From: CAWEYO01 sp963813315
GTDB taxonomy: Bacteria > Pseudomonadota > Alphaproteobacteria > Rhizobiales > Rhizobiaceae
Assembly (NCBI GenBank): GCA_963813315.1
Contig: CAWEYO010000021.1
Location: forward strand, 27,310-91,309
DNA: 64,000 nt
Direction: 5' to 3'
Shown: piece after piece, positions 16,685 to 24,374 of the stretch
Layout: the number at the start of each line of letters is the position of its first letter
How positions within the stretch are numbered: the stretch's first letter is position 1
Notes under the pieces: generated by a model
Database searches by the model: none
Told to the model about the DNA's origin: nothing
The model's input: the letters and a program-made list of their open reading frames with translations, nothing else
Program-made: the position numbers and the translations under genes

Positions 16685-18232
16685 ATGGCGGCGGGCTCCC
16701 TACCGATCGAGATTTCCGGTGCCATGGTGGCCGGGGTCACTTCGACCGCCGACTGGCTTGTCGTCGCGCCGGTCGTCACATTGATCGCCTTCGGCGCCCT
16801 GCTGCTGATGTTCAGGCACGAGACGCGGGGCCAGGCTGCCATCGCGCTGATCGGGCTCGGCGCGGTGGTCGCGGCGGATGTCGGCCTTTTGAGGCGGGTC
16901 CTTGCGGAAGGACCGGTTGTGATGACCATGGGGCGTTGGCTCCCGCCTTTCGGCATATCCTTCACCGCCGACGCGCTAGGCGCATCCTTCGCCCTGGTTG
17001 CATCGACGGTGGCCTTCGTGTGCGGTTTTCTGGGGGCGAGAGCGATCGATACGACCGGGCGCCGTTACGGCTTCTATCCCTTCCTGATGCTCATGATGGC
17101 GGGCGTTAACGGCGCCTTCCTAACGGGGGATATCTTTAATCTTTATGTCTGGTTCGAGGTGTTCCTGATCTCCTCTTTCGGGCTGCTGATCCTCGGATCG
17201 CAAAGGGAGCAGATCGACGGTGCGACGAAATACGCAATCCTCAATCTTATTGCGACGACGCTCTTTCTCATCGCCACGGGTCTTCTCTACGGAACCTTCG
17301 GCACGCTCAACATGGCGGATCTGGCGCGCAAGGCTGAGGGAATGCGCGGCAGCGCCCCGCTGATGACGCTCGCCGTTCTTTATCTGCTTGCTTTCGGGAT
17401 GAAGGCCGCGGCGTTTCCCGTCAATTTCTGGCTGCCGGCTTCGTATCACACGCCACGCATCGTTATTGCCGCGCTGTTTGCCGGACTGCTCACCAAGGTG
17501 GGCGTCTATGCCCTGCTGCGTTCGCTGGTCATGATCTTTCCGGTTGAACGCGCGGCGTTATCCGGCCTGATCGGCTGGGTAGCGGCCGCCACGATGATCC
17601 TCGGAATCATGGGCGCGCTCGCGCAGTCGGATACAAGGCGGATATTCGGCTTCGTCATAATCTCGGGCGTAGGCGTGATGCTGGCCGGTATTTCGGTCGG
17701 CGGGATCGACGGCATTTCGGGTGCGATCCTCTATGCCATCCACTCGATGCTGGTCATGACGGCACTTTATCTCCTGGCCGGCCTGATGCGGGAGACCGGC
17801 GGCAGCTTTTCCTTGCACCACCTCGGTGGCCTCTACCACGCATCGCCTCCGCTTGCCGCGATCGCGCTGGTGCTGGTACTGGCCGTATCCGGTCTCCCGC
17901 CCGGCTCGGGTCTTTGGCCCAAAGTTCTGCTGGTGAAGGCCGCGCTCGACAGCGGCGCTTGGTGGCTGGCCTTTGCGATCCTTGCCAGCGGCTTTCTCAC
18001 TACCGTCGCGCTCGGCCGCGTATTCACGCTTGCCTTCTGGCGCCAGACGGACAAACGTCACGCGCGCCAAACTCCGGCCAAAGGTTTTGCTGCGCTGGCG
18101 GCGCTGACGATCCCGATCGTGATCATCGGCCTCTACCCCGAACCGCTTATCAGGCTATCCGTCACGGCAGCTAGCGGCCTGGTCGACACTTCCGACTATA
18201 TCGGCGCCGTGTTTCCGGGGGGCGCGCGGTGA
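16685..18232 (+). CDS. mrpD: Na+/H+ antiporter subunit D (MrpD, NuoM/N-like)
   Basis: About 515 residues with 14 predicted hydrophobic segments. Signatures: NLYVWFEVFLISSFGLLILG, FGMKAAAFPVNFWLPASYHT, AALFAGLLTKVGVYALLR and VSGLPPGSGLWPKVLLVKAAL. Proton-translocating partner of MrpA. The start is uncertain among TTG 16676 (overlapping the mrpC stop), ATG 16685 and ATG 16724; 16685 is a compromise. Its stop overlaps the GTG of mrpE. Confidence 0.91.
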   Translation: MAAGSLPIEISGAMVAGVTSTADWLVVAPVVTLIAFGALLLMFRHETRGQAAIALIGLGAVVAADVGLLRRVLAEGPVVMTMGRWLPPFGISFTADALGASFALVASTVAFVCGFLGARAIDTTGRRYGFYPFLMLMMAGVNGAFLTGDIFNLYVWFEVFLISSFGLLILGSQREQIDGATKYAILNLIATTLFLIATGLLYGTFGTLNMADLARKAEGMRGSAPLMTLAVLYLLAFGMKAAAFPVNFWLPASYHTPRIVIAALFAGLLTKVGVYALLRSLVMIFPVERAALSGLIGWVAAATMILGIMGALAQSDTRRIFGFVIISGVGVMLAGISVGGIDGISGAILYAIHSMLVMTALYLLAGLMRETGGSFSLHHLGGLYHASPPLAAIALVLVLAVSGLPPGSGLWPKVLLVKAALDSGAWWLAFAILASGFLTTVALGRVFTLAFWRQTDKRHARQTPAKGFAALAALTIPIVIIGLYPEPLIRLSVTAASGLVDTSDYIGAVFPGGAR

Positions 18233-18702
18233 ACCTTTACCTTGCGAACATTTTACTGGCTGTGGTGTGGGCAACCGTGACGGGTTCGTTCTCGTTCGCC
18301 AACATCGTTCTTGGCTTCGTCCTCGGTGCGCTTGCGCTTTATCTCATACGCGATCGGGTGGGGTCGCTGGGCTATTTCAGGCGGACCTACCGCGTGCTGT
18401 CGCTGGCATTCCTGTTTCTCCTAGAACTGGTGCTGTCGGCGTGGCGCGTGGCCGTGCTGGTCATCTCGCCGAAGATGGACCTGAAGCCCGGCATTTTCGC
18501 CTATCCGCTGCGGGTCAATCGAGATTTCGAGATCACGCTCCTGGCCAACCTCATCACGCTGACGCCCGGCACGCTCTCGGTCGACGTATCAGACGACCGC
18601 CGCGTCCTCTACGTGCACGCCATCGATTGCTCGGATCCTGACAGGATGAGACACGACATAGCAGCGGGGTTCGAGCAGAAGATCATGGAGGCGTTCCGAT
18701 GA
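18229..18702 (+). CDS. mrpE: Na+/H+ antiporter subunit E (MrpE)
   Basis: 157 residues: two hydrophobic helices then a soluble domain, with LLANLITLTPGTLSVDVSDD and LYVHAID, the MrpE hallmark. GTG start in a GTGA overlap with the mrpD stop. Needed for complex assembly in studied Mrp systems. Confidence 0.92.
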   Translation: MNLYLANILLAVVWATVTGSFSFANIVLGFVLGALALYLIRDRVGSLGYFRRTYRVLSLAFLFLLELVLSAWRVAVLVISPKMDLKPGIFAYPLRVNRDFEITLLANLITLTPGTLSVDVSDDRRVLYVHAIDCSDPDRMRHDIAAGFEQKIMEAFR

Positions 18703-19031
18703 CCGGCGCCGCATTTCTTAACGCAGGCTTGCTTCTGTCGCTGGCGCTGCTCAGCGCCTCCTTCCTGCTTACTGTCTGGCGTGTGCTGCTTGGACCAACG
18801 CTGCCCGACAGGGTATTGGCGCTGGACATGCTTGTCGCGACAGCGATCGGATTTATCGCTGTGCTCGGCATCAAGACTGGCTACACCCTTTATCTCGACA
18901 TCGCTATCGCACTCGGTCTGGTCGGCTTCCTGGCCACGGTGGCGTTCGCGCGATTCATTTTGAGCCAGCCTGCGGAAATTTTCGAACCGACTGGCGGGCA
19001 GGTGAAACCGCCGGAGGATGCCTCGTCATGA
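18699..19031 (+). CDS. mrpF: Na+/H+ antiporter subunit F (MrpF)
   Basis: 110 residues, three hydrophobic helices, with RVLLGPTLPDRVLALDMLV and YLDIAIALGLVGFLATVAFARF. ATGA overlap with mrpE. Resembles the bile-salt-resistance MnhF/PhaF family. Confidence 0.92.
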   Translation: MTGAAFLNAGLLLSLALLSASFLLTVWRVLLGPTLPDRVLALDMLVATAIGFIAVLGIKTGYTLYLDIAIALGLVGFLATVAFARFILSQPAEIFEPTGGQVKPPEDASS

Positions 19032-19384
19032 TCGATGTCCTGCAGAACTACGTTGCCGGCGTGCTGGTGGTCATCGGCGCTGCATTCTCGCTTGTAGCGG
19101 CCATAGGACTTCTGCGCCTGCCGGATCTCTATACGCGCATGCATGCCGCTTCAAAGGCGGGTACGCTCGGCTCGGGAGTCATGCTGCTGGCGCTCGCGGT
19201 CTACGCGAACGACCCCGGTGTCGCCATGCGCGCGCTGGCGGGGGTCGCGTTTTTCCTGCTCACGGCGCCGGTGTCGGCGCATCTGCTTGCAAAGGTTGCG
19301 TATTCGGCCGGGTATCGGCTATGGCGTGGATCGGTTCATGACGCCATGGCGGGAAATTCGGACAGCGCCGGGCAGCAGCGGTGA
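19028..19384 (+). CDS. mrpG: Na+/H+ antiporter subunit G (MrpG)
   Basis: 118 residues, three hydrophobic helices; AAIGLLRLPDLYTRMHAASK followed by GTLGSG is the conserved MrpG loop. ATGA overlap with mrpF; last gene of the A-G operon. The complex exports Na+ or K+ against protons and supports alkaline or salt tolerance; in Sinorhizobium the pha systems also matter for symbiosis. Confidence 0.92.
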   Translation: MIDVLQNYVAGVLVVIGAAFSLVAAIGLLRLPDLYTRMHAASKAGTLGSGVMLLALAVYANDPGVAMRALAGVAFFLLTAPVSAHLLAKVAYSAGYRLWRGSVHDAMAGNSDSAGQQR

Positions 19385-19703
19385 CGGCGGCAATACACAT
19401 CCCGTGTTTTTTGCATTTCCCCGTGTTTTTGCATTTCAATTTGTCGTTGCGTCACCAAAAAAGTGAATCGGGGAGGTAGACCTAAATATTTAGACAGCCG
19501 AGGTTAAAGCTATATTCCGAGTAGACGGAATTTCGAGCATTCTTTCGCTGAAGTAACAATTGTCAATTGACTTGGAATATTGAAAGGTCCATTTAAGCGC
19601 TGCGAACGGAATCGTCTGCTTGATTGTTCCGTATGGAATCGCCTGATACCCCGGAGTCTGAATACCGGGGACAGTTCACGACTTGTGTTGGGGCCCGAGA
19701 GAC
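19385..19703 (+). promoter_or_regulatory. AT-rich leader of the MucR gene with a tandem 17-bp repeat
   Basis: About 320 bp with no gene. It is visibly richer in A/T than its surroundings. Two near-identical copies of CCCGTGTTTTTTGCATTT stand head to tail at 19401-19436, followed by further T-rich tracts and TAAATATTTAGA near 19483. MucR/Ros proteins bind AT-rich sites with T-A steps and repress their own genes, so this is a likely autoregulatory region. No clear -35/-10 pair was picked with confidence. Confidence 0.55.
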
Positions 19704-20129
19704 ATGGACATTACCGAAACGCCGGGAAAAAACAGCGAAATGCTGATCGAACTTACCGCAGATGTAGTGGCGGCATATGTCAGCAACAATCCGGTGCCCG
19801 TTGGCGAACTACCGAACCTTATCGCCGATGTGCACGCCGCACTGGGACGCGTTGGCGGCGGCAGCGAGCAACCGCCTGCTGACAAGCAGAAGCCGGCGGT
19901 GAACCCGAAGAAGTCCGTTCACGACGACTACATCGTCTGTCTTGAAGACGGCAAGAAATTCAAATCCCTGAAGCGCCATCTGATGACTCACTACGGCCTG
20001 ACGCCCGATCAGTATCGCGACAAGTGGAATCTCGATGCGAACTACCCGATGGTCGCGCCGAACTACGCGGCGGCGCGTTCGCAGCTTGCCAAGAAGATGG
20101 GGCTGGGGCGCAAGCGCAAGAGCAGATAA
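19704..20129 (+). CDS. mucR: MucR/Ros family zinc-finger transcriptional regulator
   Basis: 141 residues. N-terminal oligomerisation region (about residues 12-50, LTADVVAAYVSNNPVPVGEL), a disordered linker, then the Ros-type zinc finger. Ligands are Cys79, Asp82, His92 and His96 in CLEDGKKFKSLKRHLMTH: the second cysteine is replaced by aspartate, as described for several Mesorhizobium Ros homologues. The HYGLTPDQYRDKW block and a basic C-terminus (MGLGRKRKSR) complete the domain. MucR proteins act as H-NS-like silencers controlling polysaccharide, motility and virulence or symbiosis genes. Start ATG 19704 fits the family N-terminus. Confidence 0.92.
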   Translation: MDITETPGKNSEMLIELTADVVAAYVSNNPVPVGELPNLIADVHAALGRVGGGSEQPPADKQKPAVNPKKSVHDDYIVCLEDGKKFKSLKRHLMTHYGLTPDQYRDKWNLDANYPMVAPNYAAARSQLAKKMGLGRKRKSR

Positions 20130-21256
20130 GTCCGTGGCGGGGTGACATTCACTGAATGATCGCCCCGCGATGACCACTGTTTGCGGATGACCTTTCCGAA
20201 CGTCAGTAGATTGGACGCGTCGCCCGTTGGCGCCGATACTTCCCGCCAGCGTTCCGCAGGTCGATCACGCTTCAGTGTAAGATGAGACCAGGTTTGGTCA
20301 TCTGCCGGAGGAAATTTGCGGCAAGGTCGAGGGGGTTCTCGACGGTCGTACGGTGGTACGGCCGAGCAGGAGCCCGAATGCCTGCAAGATGGCGATTGGC
20401 GAAACCCGCCGCGCTAACTGATCTCCCCCGCAAGGCAGGGCTATCGCATATGGGTACTGCCCCTCACCGGCTCGCTGCGCTCGCCACCTTGTAACGTGGA
20501 TCCGATGACTTTCGGTGGCCACAGGACGTTGTCGTGGAGCCAAGCCCGACACCACCTCGATCGTAGAGATCGCGGGAGAGCATGGACCAACTCCCCCATT
20601 TTCCCAAGCCCGTACAGTCGCTTGGGGAAACTTCTGGCCAGAAGCCAGTCCCGTTTCGGGCAAGGCTGGGCACGAGGAAAGGAAACCAAAACGCGCATCT
20701 GGGTTGGGAATCCGAACTTGATTTCCAAGACAGTCGCTCTCCTCCATTCCATGGGGGAGAGGAAGGGCGCGAGGCCGCGGCCGGCGTTCCTCTCCCCGGC
20801 TTTGCGGGCAGAGGTGGCGAGCGTAGCAAGCCGGTGAGGGGCACGGATCCGGTAAAACCGAATGCGATTGCCCTGCCCTCAAGGAGGAGATTTGCCGGCG
20901 CATTTGGCCAATCGCGATCGGTGCGGGAGCGTGGAGACGCCGAAGCGAAGGCGCACTCCGCACGGAAACCCTGCCCGTTGCTTTGCCTCCGGCAAACGAA
21001 CAATCAGACAACCCTGCCGATCGAACTTATCCCGTTTCGCAGAAACGGGGTTCGACCGGTGGGCCGAGTGAATGACCAAACCTGATCTCATCTTGCTGTA
21101 CACACATTGATGTCTATGTTCGCTCTTGCCGTACTCAGCTTGTTGATGTGCTGTACTGGGTTCATCAAAGATTTGCCGAGAGCCAGACATCGCCGGCAAA
21201 GCCTCGCCTGTCGGGAGGGTGGCAACGAAGTGGGCCGGGCTGGGTAGAATCGAGAA
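20130..21256. other. Gene-free region of 1.1 kb with an imperfect large inverted repeat
   Basis: No open frame here resembles a protein; the 237-codon frame on the minus strand (20298-21011) has low-complexity, proline/arginine-rich content. Structure is present: CCCCTCACCGGCT.GCT.CGCTCGCCACCT at about 20461-20491 returns inverted at about 20815-20845, and the flanking GATTGG/ATCTCC segments at 20385-20430 and 20877-20925 are also inverted, giving arms of roughly 100 bp around a 320-bp centre. A perfect small hairpin, CCCGTTTC-GCA-GAAACGGG, lies at about 21029-21047. Confidence 0.6.
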
Positions 21257-21598
21257 TCATGCTCTCTGCCGCCGCGTGTTCCACGCTTTGGCTGCGCCCA
21301 CCCCCGGCGGGCAAGTGCTTTGACCGTGCACGCGCCGCAATTGCTCCAGCGCCTGCTTCAAAGCGATGTGCCGGTTAAGATCGTAGGTCCAATGGCGGCG
21401 CAGGCCCTTGAGCCGCTCTCGCTCGATCAGCCGTTCAACGCGGTTTATGATCTCGACGGCTTCGCCTGTTTCCGCCGCGAGTGCATACGACAGATCGATG
21501 CCGGATATGAGTTGAAAAGCTGCGAGCTGGCGCGCATCCAGTTCGAGTGCCGATTTTCGTGTCTTGAATGCACGGATTTCCTCGTGAAGCGCAGACAT
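21257..21598 (-). CDS. Conserved small cytoplasmic protein of unknown function
   Basis: 113 residues from ATG 21598, which has a good AAGGGGA upstream. The sequence starts MSALHEEIRAFKTRKSALEL and is mostly helical, with ELDARQLAAFQLISGIDLSYALA and RVERLIERERLKGLRRHWTYDLNRHIALKQALEQL. It is soluble, strongly charged, and has no known motif that I recognise, though I recall similar rhizobial proteins. It diverges from the DnaA domain IV-like gene across 220 bp. The last 20 residues are of uncertain conservation. Confidence 0.6.
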   Translation of the reverse strand: MSALHEEIRAFKTRKSALELDARQLAAFQLISGIDLSYALAAETGEAVEIINRVERLIERERLKGLRRHWTYDLNRHIALKQALEQLRRVHGQSTCPPGVGAAKAWNTRRQRA

Positions 21599-21821
21599 TG
21601 ATCCCCTTCGCCAATAATGTTGTGAGGACCACGAATGTCCGTCGACGGCCGGTGGGTGGGGACAGATTTGCCGCGAAAAATTCCGCGCCGTAAGAAAAAC
21701 GCGCGTTCTTTCAACAGGTTGGTGAATTTTTTCTGGAATAGTCGTTCCATTTTTGTTCACATGTTGGGGCGCACTGAGATATAAGAACATATTCCTATCA
21801 ACGGACCGAAGGATATGTTCA

Positions 21822-22241
21822 GTGCAAGCGCTCCAAGCCAGATCACCCCTGCAGACAAGAAAACAATTCGACGAAGCGCGGTTGCGGGATCCAAAGGTCT
21901 GGCGCCCGAAGGGAAGGCGGGGAGAAGAAATCATCGAGCTTTGCGAGAGCATGATTGATGTGACCGCCGCGCTCTTCAACGTAAGCAGCAAGGAAATGCG
22001 CAGGGCGGGCCGCACAGCGTTCGACGTGTCGCGCGTTCGGCAAATCGCCATGTATGTGACGCATGTAGTGCTTGGCCTTAGCATGGCGGAAGTCGGGAAG
22101 GGCTTTCAGCGAGAGCGCACGACGGTCCTCCACGCGTGCCATCTGATCGAGGACATGCGCGACGATGGCGACTTCGACCAGATCATTGGCATGACGGAGC
22201 GAGTCGCGGTCGCTGCGTTCCGCAATCGCGAGGCCATTTGA
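21822..22241 (+). CDS. Stand-alone DnaA domain IV-like DNA-binding protein
   Basis: About 139 residues. The segment FDVSRVRQIAMYVTHVVLGL, MAEVGKGFQRERTTVLHACH and LIEDMRDD follows the DnaA C-terminal domain, including the helix-turn-helix that reads DnaA boxes (R-x-I-A-M-Y and the F-x-R-x-x-T-T-V-x-H-A signature). The AAA+ domain is absent. It could bind DnaA-box-like sites and modulate replication initiation or transcription; this is inference. GTG 21822 is favoured because AAGGA lies eight bases upstream; an in-frame ATG exists at 21753. The DUF6456 gene begins two bases after its stop, so they form an operon. Confidence 0.8.
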   Translation: MQALQARSPLQTRKQFDEARLRDPKVWRPKGRRGEEIIELCESMIDVTAALFNVSSKEMRRAGRTAFDVSRVRQIAMYVTHVVLGLSMAEVGKGFQRERTTVLHACHLIEDMRDDGDFDQIIGMTERVAVAAFRNREAI

Positions 22242-22242
22242 C

Positions 22243-23046
22243 ATGGAGCTATCGGATACCAACAAGATGCGTCACCGGATCGCGCGGTTTCTGTCCCGCG
22301 GGGGGGTGCGTCCGCTTGAAGCATCGGACGGGCGGAAGGTTCTGCTCGATGGCCTCGAACGAGGGACCATCAGCGTTTGCGGGCAAGAGCTGAAGGCGAT
22401 GGCCAGAGGTGGCCTGGTCGAGGAGCGTGCCGGCAGGCTCTCATTGACTGGCACCGGCATCGCCTATTTGAGGCGTGCGTCGGCGTCCGGGGACCCGTTT
22501 CAGGACCAGCACCGCGAACTCGACGAAATCCGCATCGAGGAGCCGGAGGGCACCGCGATCCTGACAGCCAATTTCGCCGAATCGCCGCTTGCGCAGCTGG
22601 CACGGCGCAAGGCAAAGGACGGCCGGCCGTTCCTCACCGAGCACGAATGCCGCGCCGGTGAGCGTCTGCGTTCGGACTACACGCGCGGGCAAATCATGCC
22701 CCGCATGGGGGCGAACTGGGTAGCCTCGGTAGCCTCGGGCCGGCGCGACGGCGGCAACAGTGTCGCCGATCTAACCGACTCGGCTCTCGCTTCGCGCCAG
22801 CGGGTTGACTTGGCAATCGAAGCGGTGGGGCCGGAGCTGGCCGGGGTCCTGATCGACGTCTGCTGCTTTCTCAAAGGGCTGGAAGTGGTGGAGAGCGAGC
22901 GTGGCTGGCCGGTGCGGTCGGCGAAAATCGTGCTGAAAACTGCACTCGGGGTGCTGCACCGTCACTATCACCCACCGATCAGGCGCAGCCGGGCCGCTCT
23001 GCTGCATTGGGGCGCGGAGGACTATCGTCCTGGATTGGAGGGCTGA
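22243..23046 (+). CDS. DUF6456 domain protein
   Basis: 267 residues. The N-terminus (residues 1-75) has a winged-helix-like pattern (RIARFLSRGGVRPLEASDGR, ELKAMARGGLVEERAGRLSLT), and the C-terminal 140 residues match DUF6456 as I recall it (SPLAQLARRK, FLTEHECRAGERLRSDY, DVCCFLKGLEVVESERGWPVRSAK split over its length, KTALGVLHRHY). Probably a DNA-binding regulator. It shares a transcript with the DnaA-like gene. Function unknown. Confidence 0.72.
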   Translation: MELSDTNKMRHRIARFLSRGGVRPLEASDGRKVLLDGLERGTISVCGQELKAMARGGLVEERAGRLSLTGTGIAYLRRASASGDPFQDQHRELDEIRIEEPEGTAILTANFAESPLAQLARRKAKDGRPFLTEHECRAGERLRSDYTRGQIMPRMGANWVASVASGRRDGGNSVADLTDSALASRQRVDLAIEAVGPELAGVLIDVCCFLKGLEVVESERGWPVRSAKIVLKTALGVLHRHYHPPIRRSRAALLHWGAEDYRPGLEG

Positions 23047-23071
23047 ACTGGCGTGCCGATGTTCCTTGTTT

Positions 23072-23122
23072 GAGCATCGGATTTTCCCGAAACCGGTGCC
23101 CCACTTTCGGGTCCGATGCTCT
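23072..23122. repeat. Palindromic intergenic repeat, family B copy 2
   Basis: GAGCATCGGATTTTCCCGAA...TTCGGGTCCGATGCTC, lying between the convergent DUF6456 and sufE genes where it could act as a bidirectional terminator hairpin (no T-tract). Confidence 0.8.
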
Positions 23123-23141
23123 GACGGCTCAAGCCGAGGTG

Positions 23142-23570
23142 CTATTCCGCAGGCTCCAGCGCCATCGCCGCGTCGCGCTTGATCCTTTTGACCATGGAAC
23201 GCAGGCCATTGGCGCGTTGGGGCGTGAGATGCTCGTCAAGGCCAAGCTTTCGGAGCGTTGCCTCGGCGTCGGCGGCAACAATTTCGCTCGCCCGTCTGCC
23301 CGAGAAAAGAGCCAACATGATCGCCACCAGCCCCTTCACGATATGGGCATCGGAATCACCTGCAAACGTCACAACCGGATCGGGTCCGGAACCGCGCTCC
23401 GTCGTCAGCCAGACCTGGCTGACGCAGCCGGGAACCTTGTAGGCGTCAGTCCTGGCGAAATCCGGAAAGGCTGGCAGCGCCTGGCCAAGCTCGATCACAT
23501 AGCGATAGCGATCCTCCCACTCGTCGAGGAAGGCAAAGTCGTCGAAAATCTCGTTGATCGTCGTGCCCAT
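23142..23570 (-). CDS. sufE: SufE family sulfur acceptor
   Basis: 142 residues. SufE takes persulfide from the cysteine desulfurase SufS and passes it to the SufBCD scaffold for iron-sulfur cluster assembly. The active cysteine lies in VPGCVSQVW; the opening INEIFDDFAFLDEWEDRYRY and the LTPQRANGL segment are family-typical. No suf operon is adjacent, which is common for the stand-alone copy in rhizobia. ATG 23570 matches the family start; a longer in-frame start at 23654 is unlikely. Confidence 0.9.
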   Translation of the reverse strand: MGTTINEIFDDFAFLDEWEDRYRYVIELGQALPAFPDFARTDAYKVPGCVSQVWLTTERGSGPDPVVTFAGDSDAHIVKGLVAIMLALFSGRRASEIVAADAEATLRKLGLDEHLTPQRANGLRSMVKRIKRDAAMALEPAE

Positions 23571-23650
23571 TCTAGAGTGCCATATAGTGGCCAGGACGCG
23601 GCACGTCACGGAAAAAGAATGGCGCAAGGACCGGGCGCGGGCAGACGGAA

Positions 23651-23983
23651 TCACTGGACAGCGGCGGTTTCTTTGACAGGGTCTACGCTGCCGGTCCGGA
23701 TCGATGGATCGGGTTCGCCGAATTGCCGGTCGAGAACCTCGTAGGCGATGCGTGCAACTTCGCTCGCCCTTATCCCAATCGTCTGAAAGGCGGATTTGCC
23801 GATTTCACAAAGGTCCGGCTTGCGCTCGCACATGCCTGTGACGTCGCCTGCCGCTTCACGCGCGGCAAAAAGCGCCTCGGACGCACTGACGGGTTGGCGA
23901 CCACCTTCTCGGGAACCGATGTCAAGCGGCAGGAGAAGCAGCACGAGCGAAAACCAGAACGCTGCCCGAATGAGGAAACCCAT
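23651..23983 (-). CDS. DUF5330 family protein
   Basis: 110 residues with an N-terminal hydrophobic segment (FLIRAAFWFSLVLLLLPL), then a polar region with two cysteines in MCERKPDLCEIG, the DUF5330 block, followed by SAFQTIGIRASEVARIAYEVL. Probably a membrane-anchored or exported small protein of unknown function. Good AGAGGTGA Shine-Dalgarno before ATG 23983. Confidence 0.75.
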   Translation of the reverse strand: MGFLIRAAFWFSLVLLLLPLDIGSREGGRQPVSASEALFAAREAAGDVTGMCERKPDLCEIGKSAFQTIGIRASEVARIAYEVLDRQFGEPDPSIRTGSVDPVKETAAVQ

Positions 23984-24374
23984 GACTTCACCTCTGCGAC
24001 GTACCCGGCAAAAAGGTGCATCCGCGCGAGAATGGCACAGACAGGATAAAGAAAGGCTTGCGCTGCGGGTTCGGATTTTCGGCAAACATAGTTCAAATTG
24101 TAGGGATCGCGTTTTTCGGATCTCATTGAAGCGCCCTGCCTTGGGAAGAGGAGGTAAAGGTGAAGCCCCAGCCAATTCCGGTGAGGTGGCGCAAAGCCGG
24201 ATACCCCGGCTAACCAGGCGTTTACTATGGGGCGAAATGAGTGAGCATTTCCGCATCTGAAGGCTGATATTTGTCTGGTCAGCACGTCGACCGCGCCTGC
24301 CTTATCCTTTCCTTAAAAGCTCGATGCGAGGTTCCTACCATGCAACAGCGGCCGGCACGGCCGGGCAAGGATGA

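Noticed and set aside
20298..21011. 237-codon minus-strand frame in the gene-free region
   Set aside because: Pro/Arg/Ser-rich, crosses both arms of an inverted repeat, no Shine-Dalgarno; not a credible protein.
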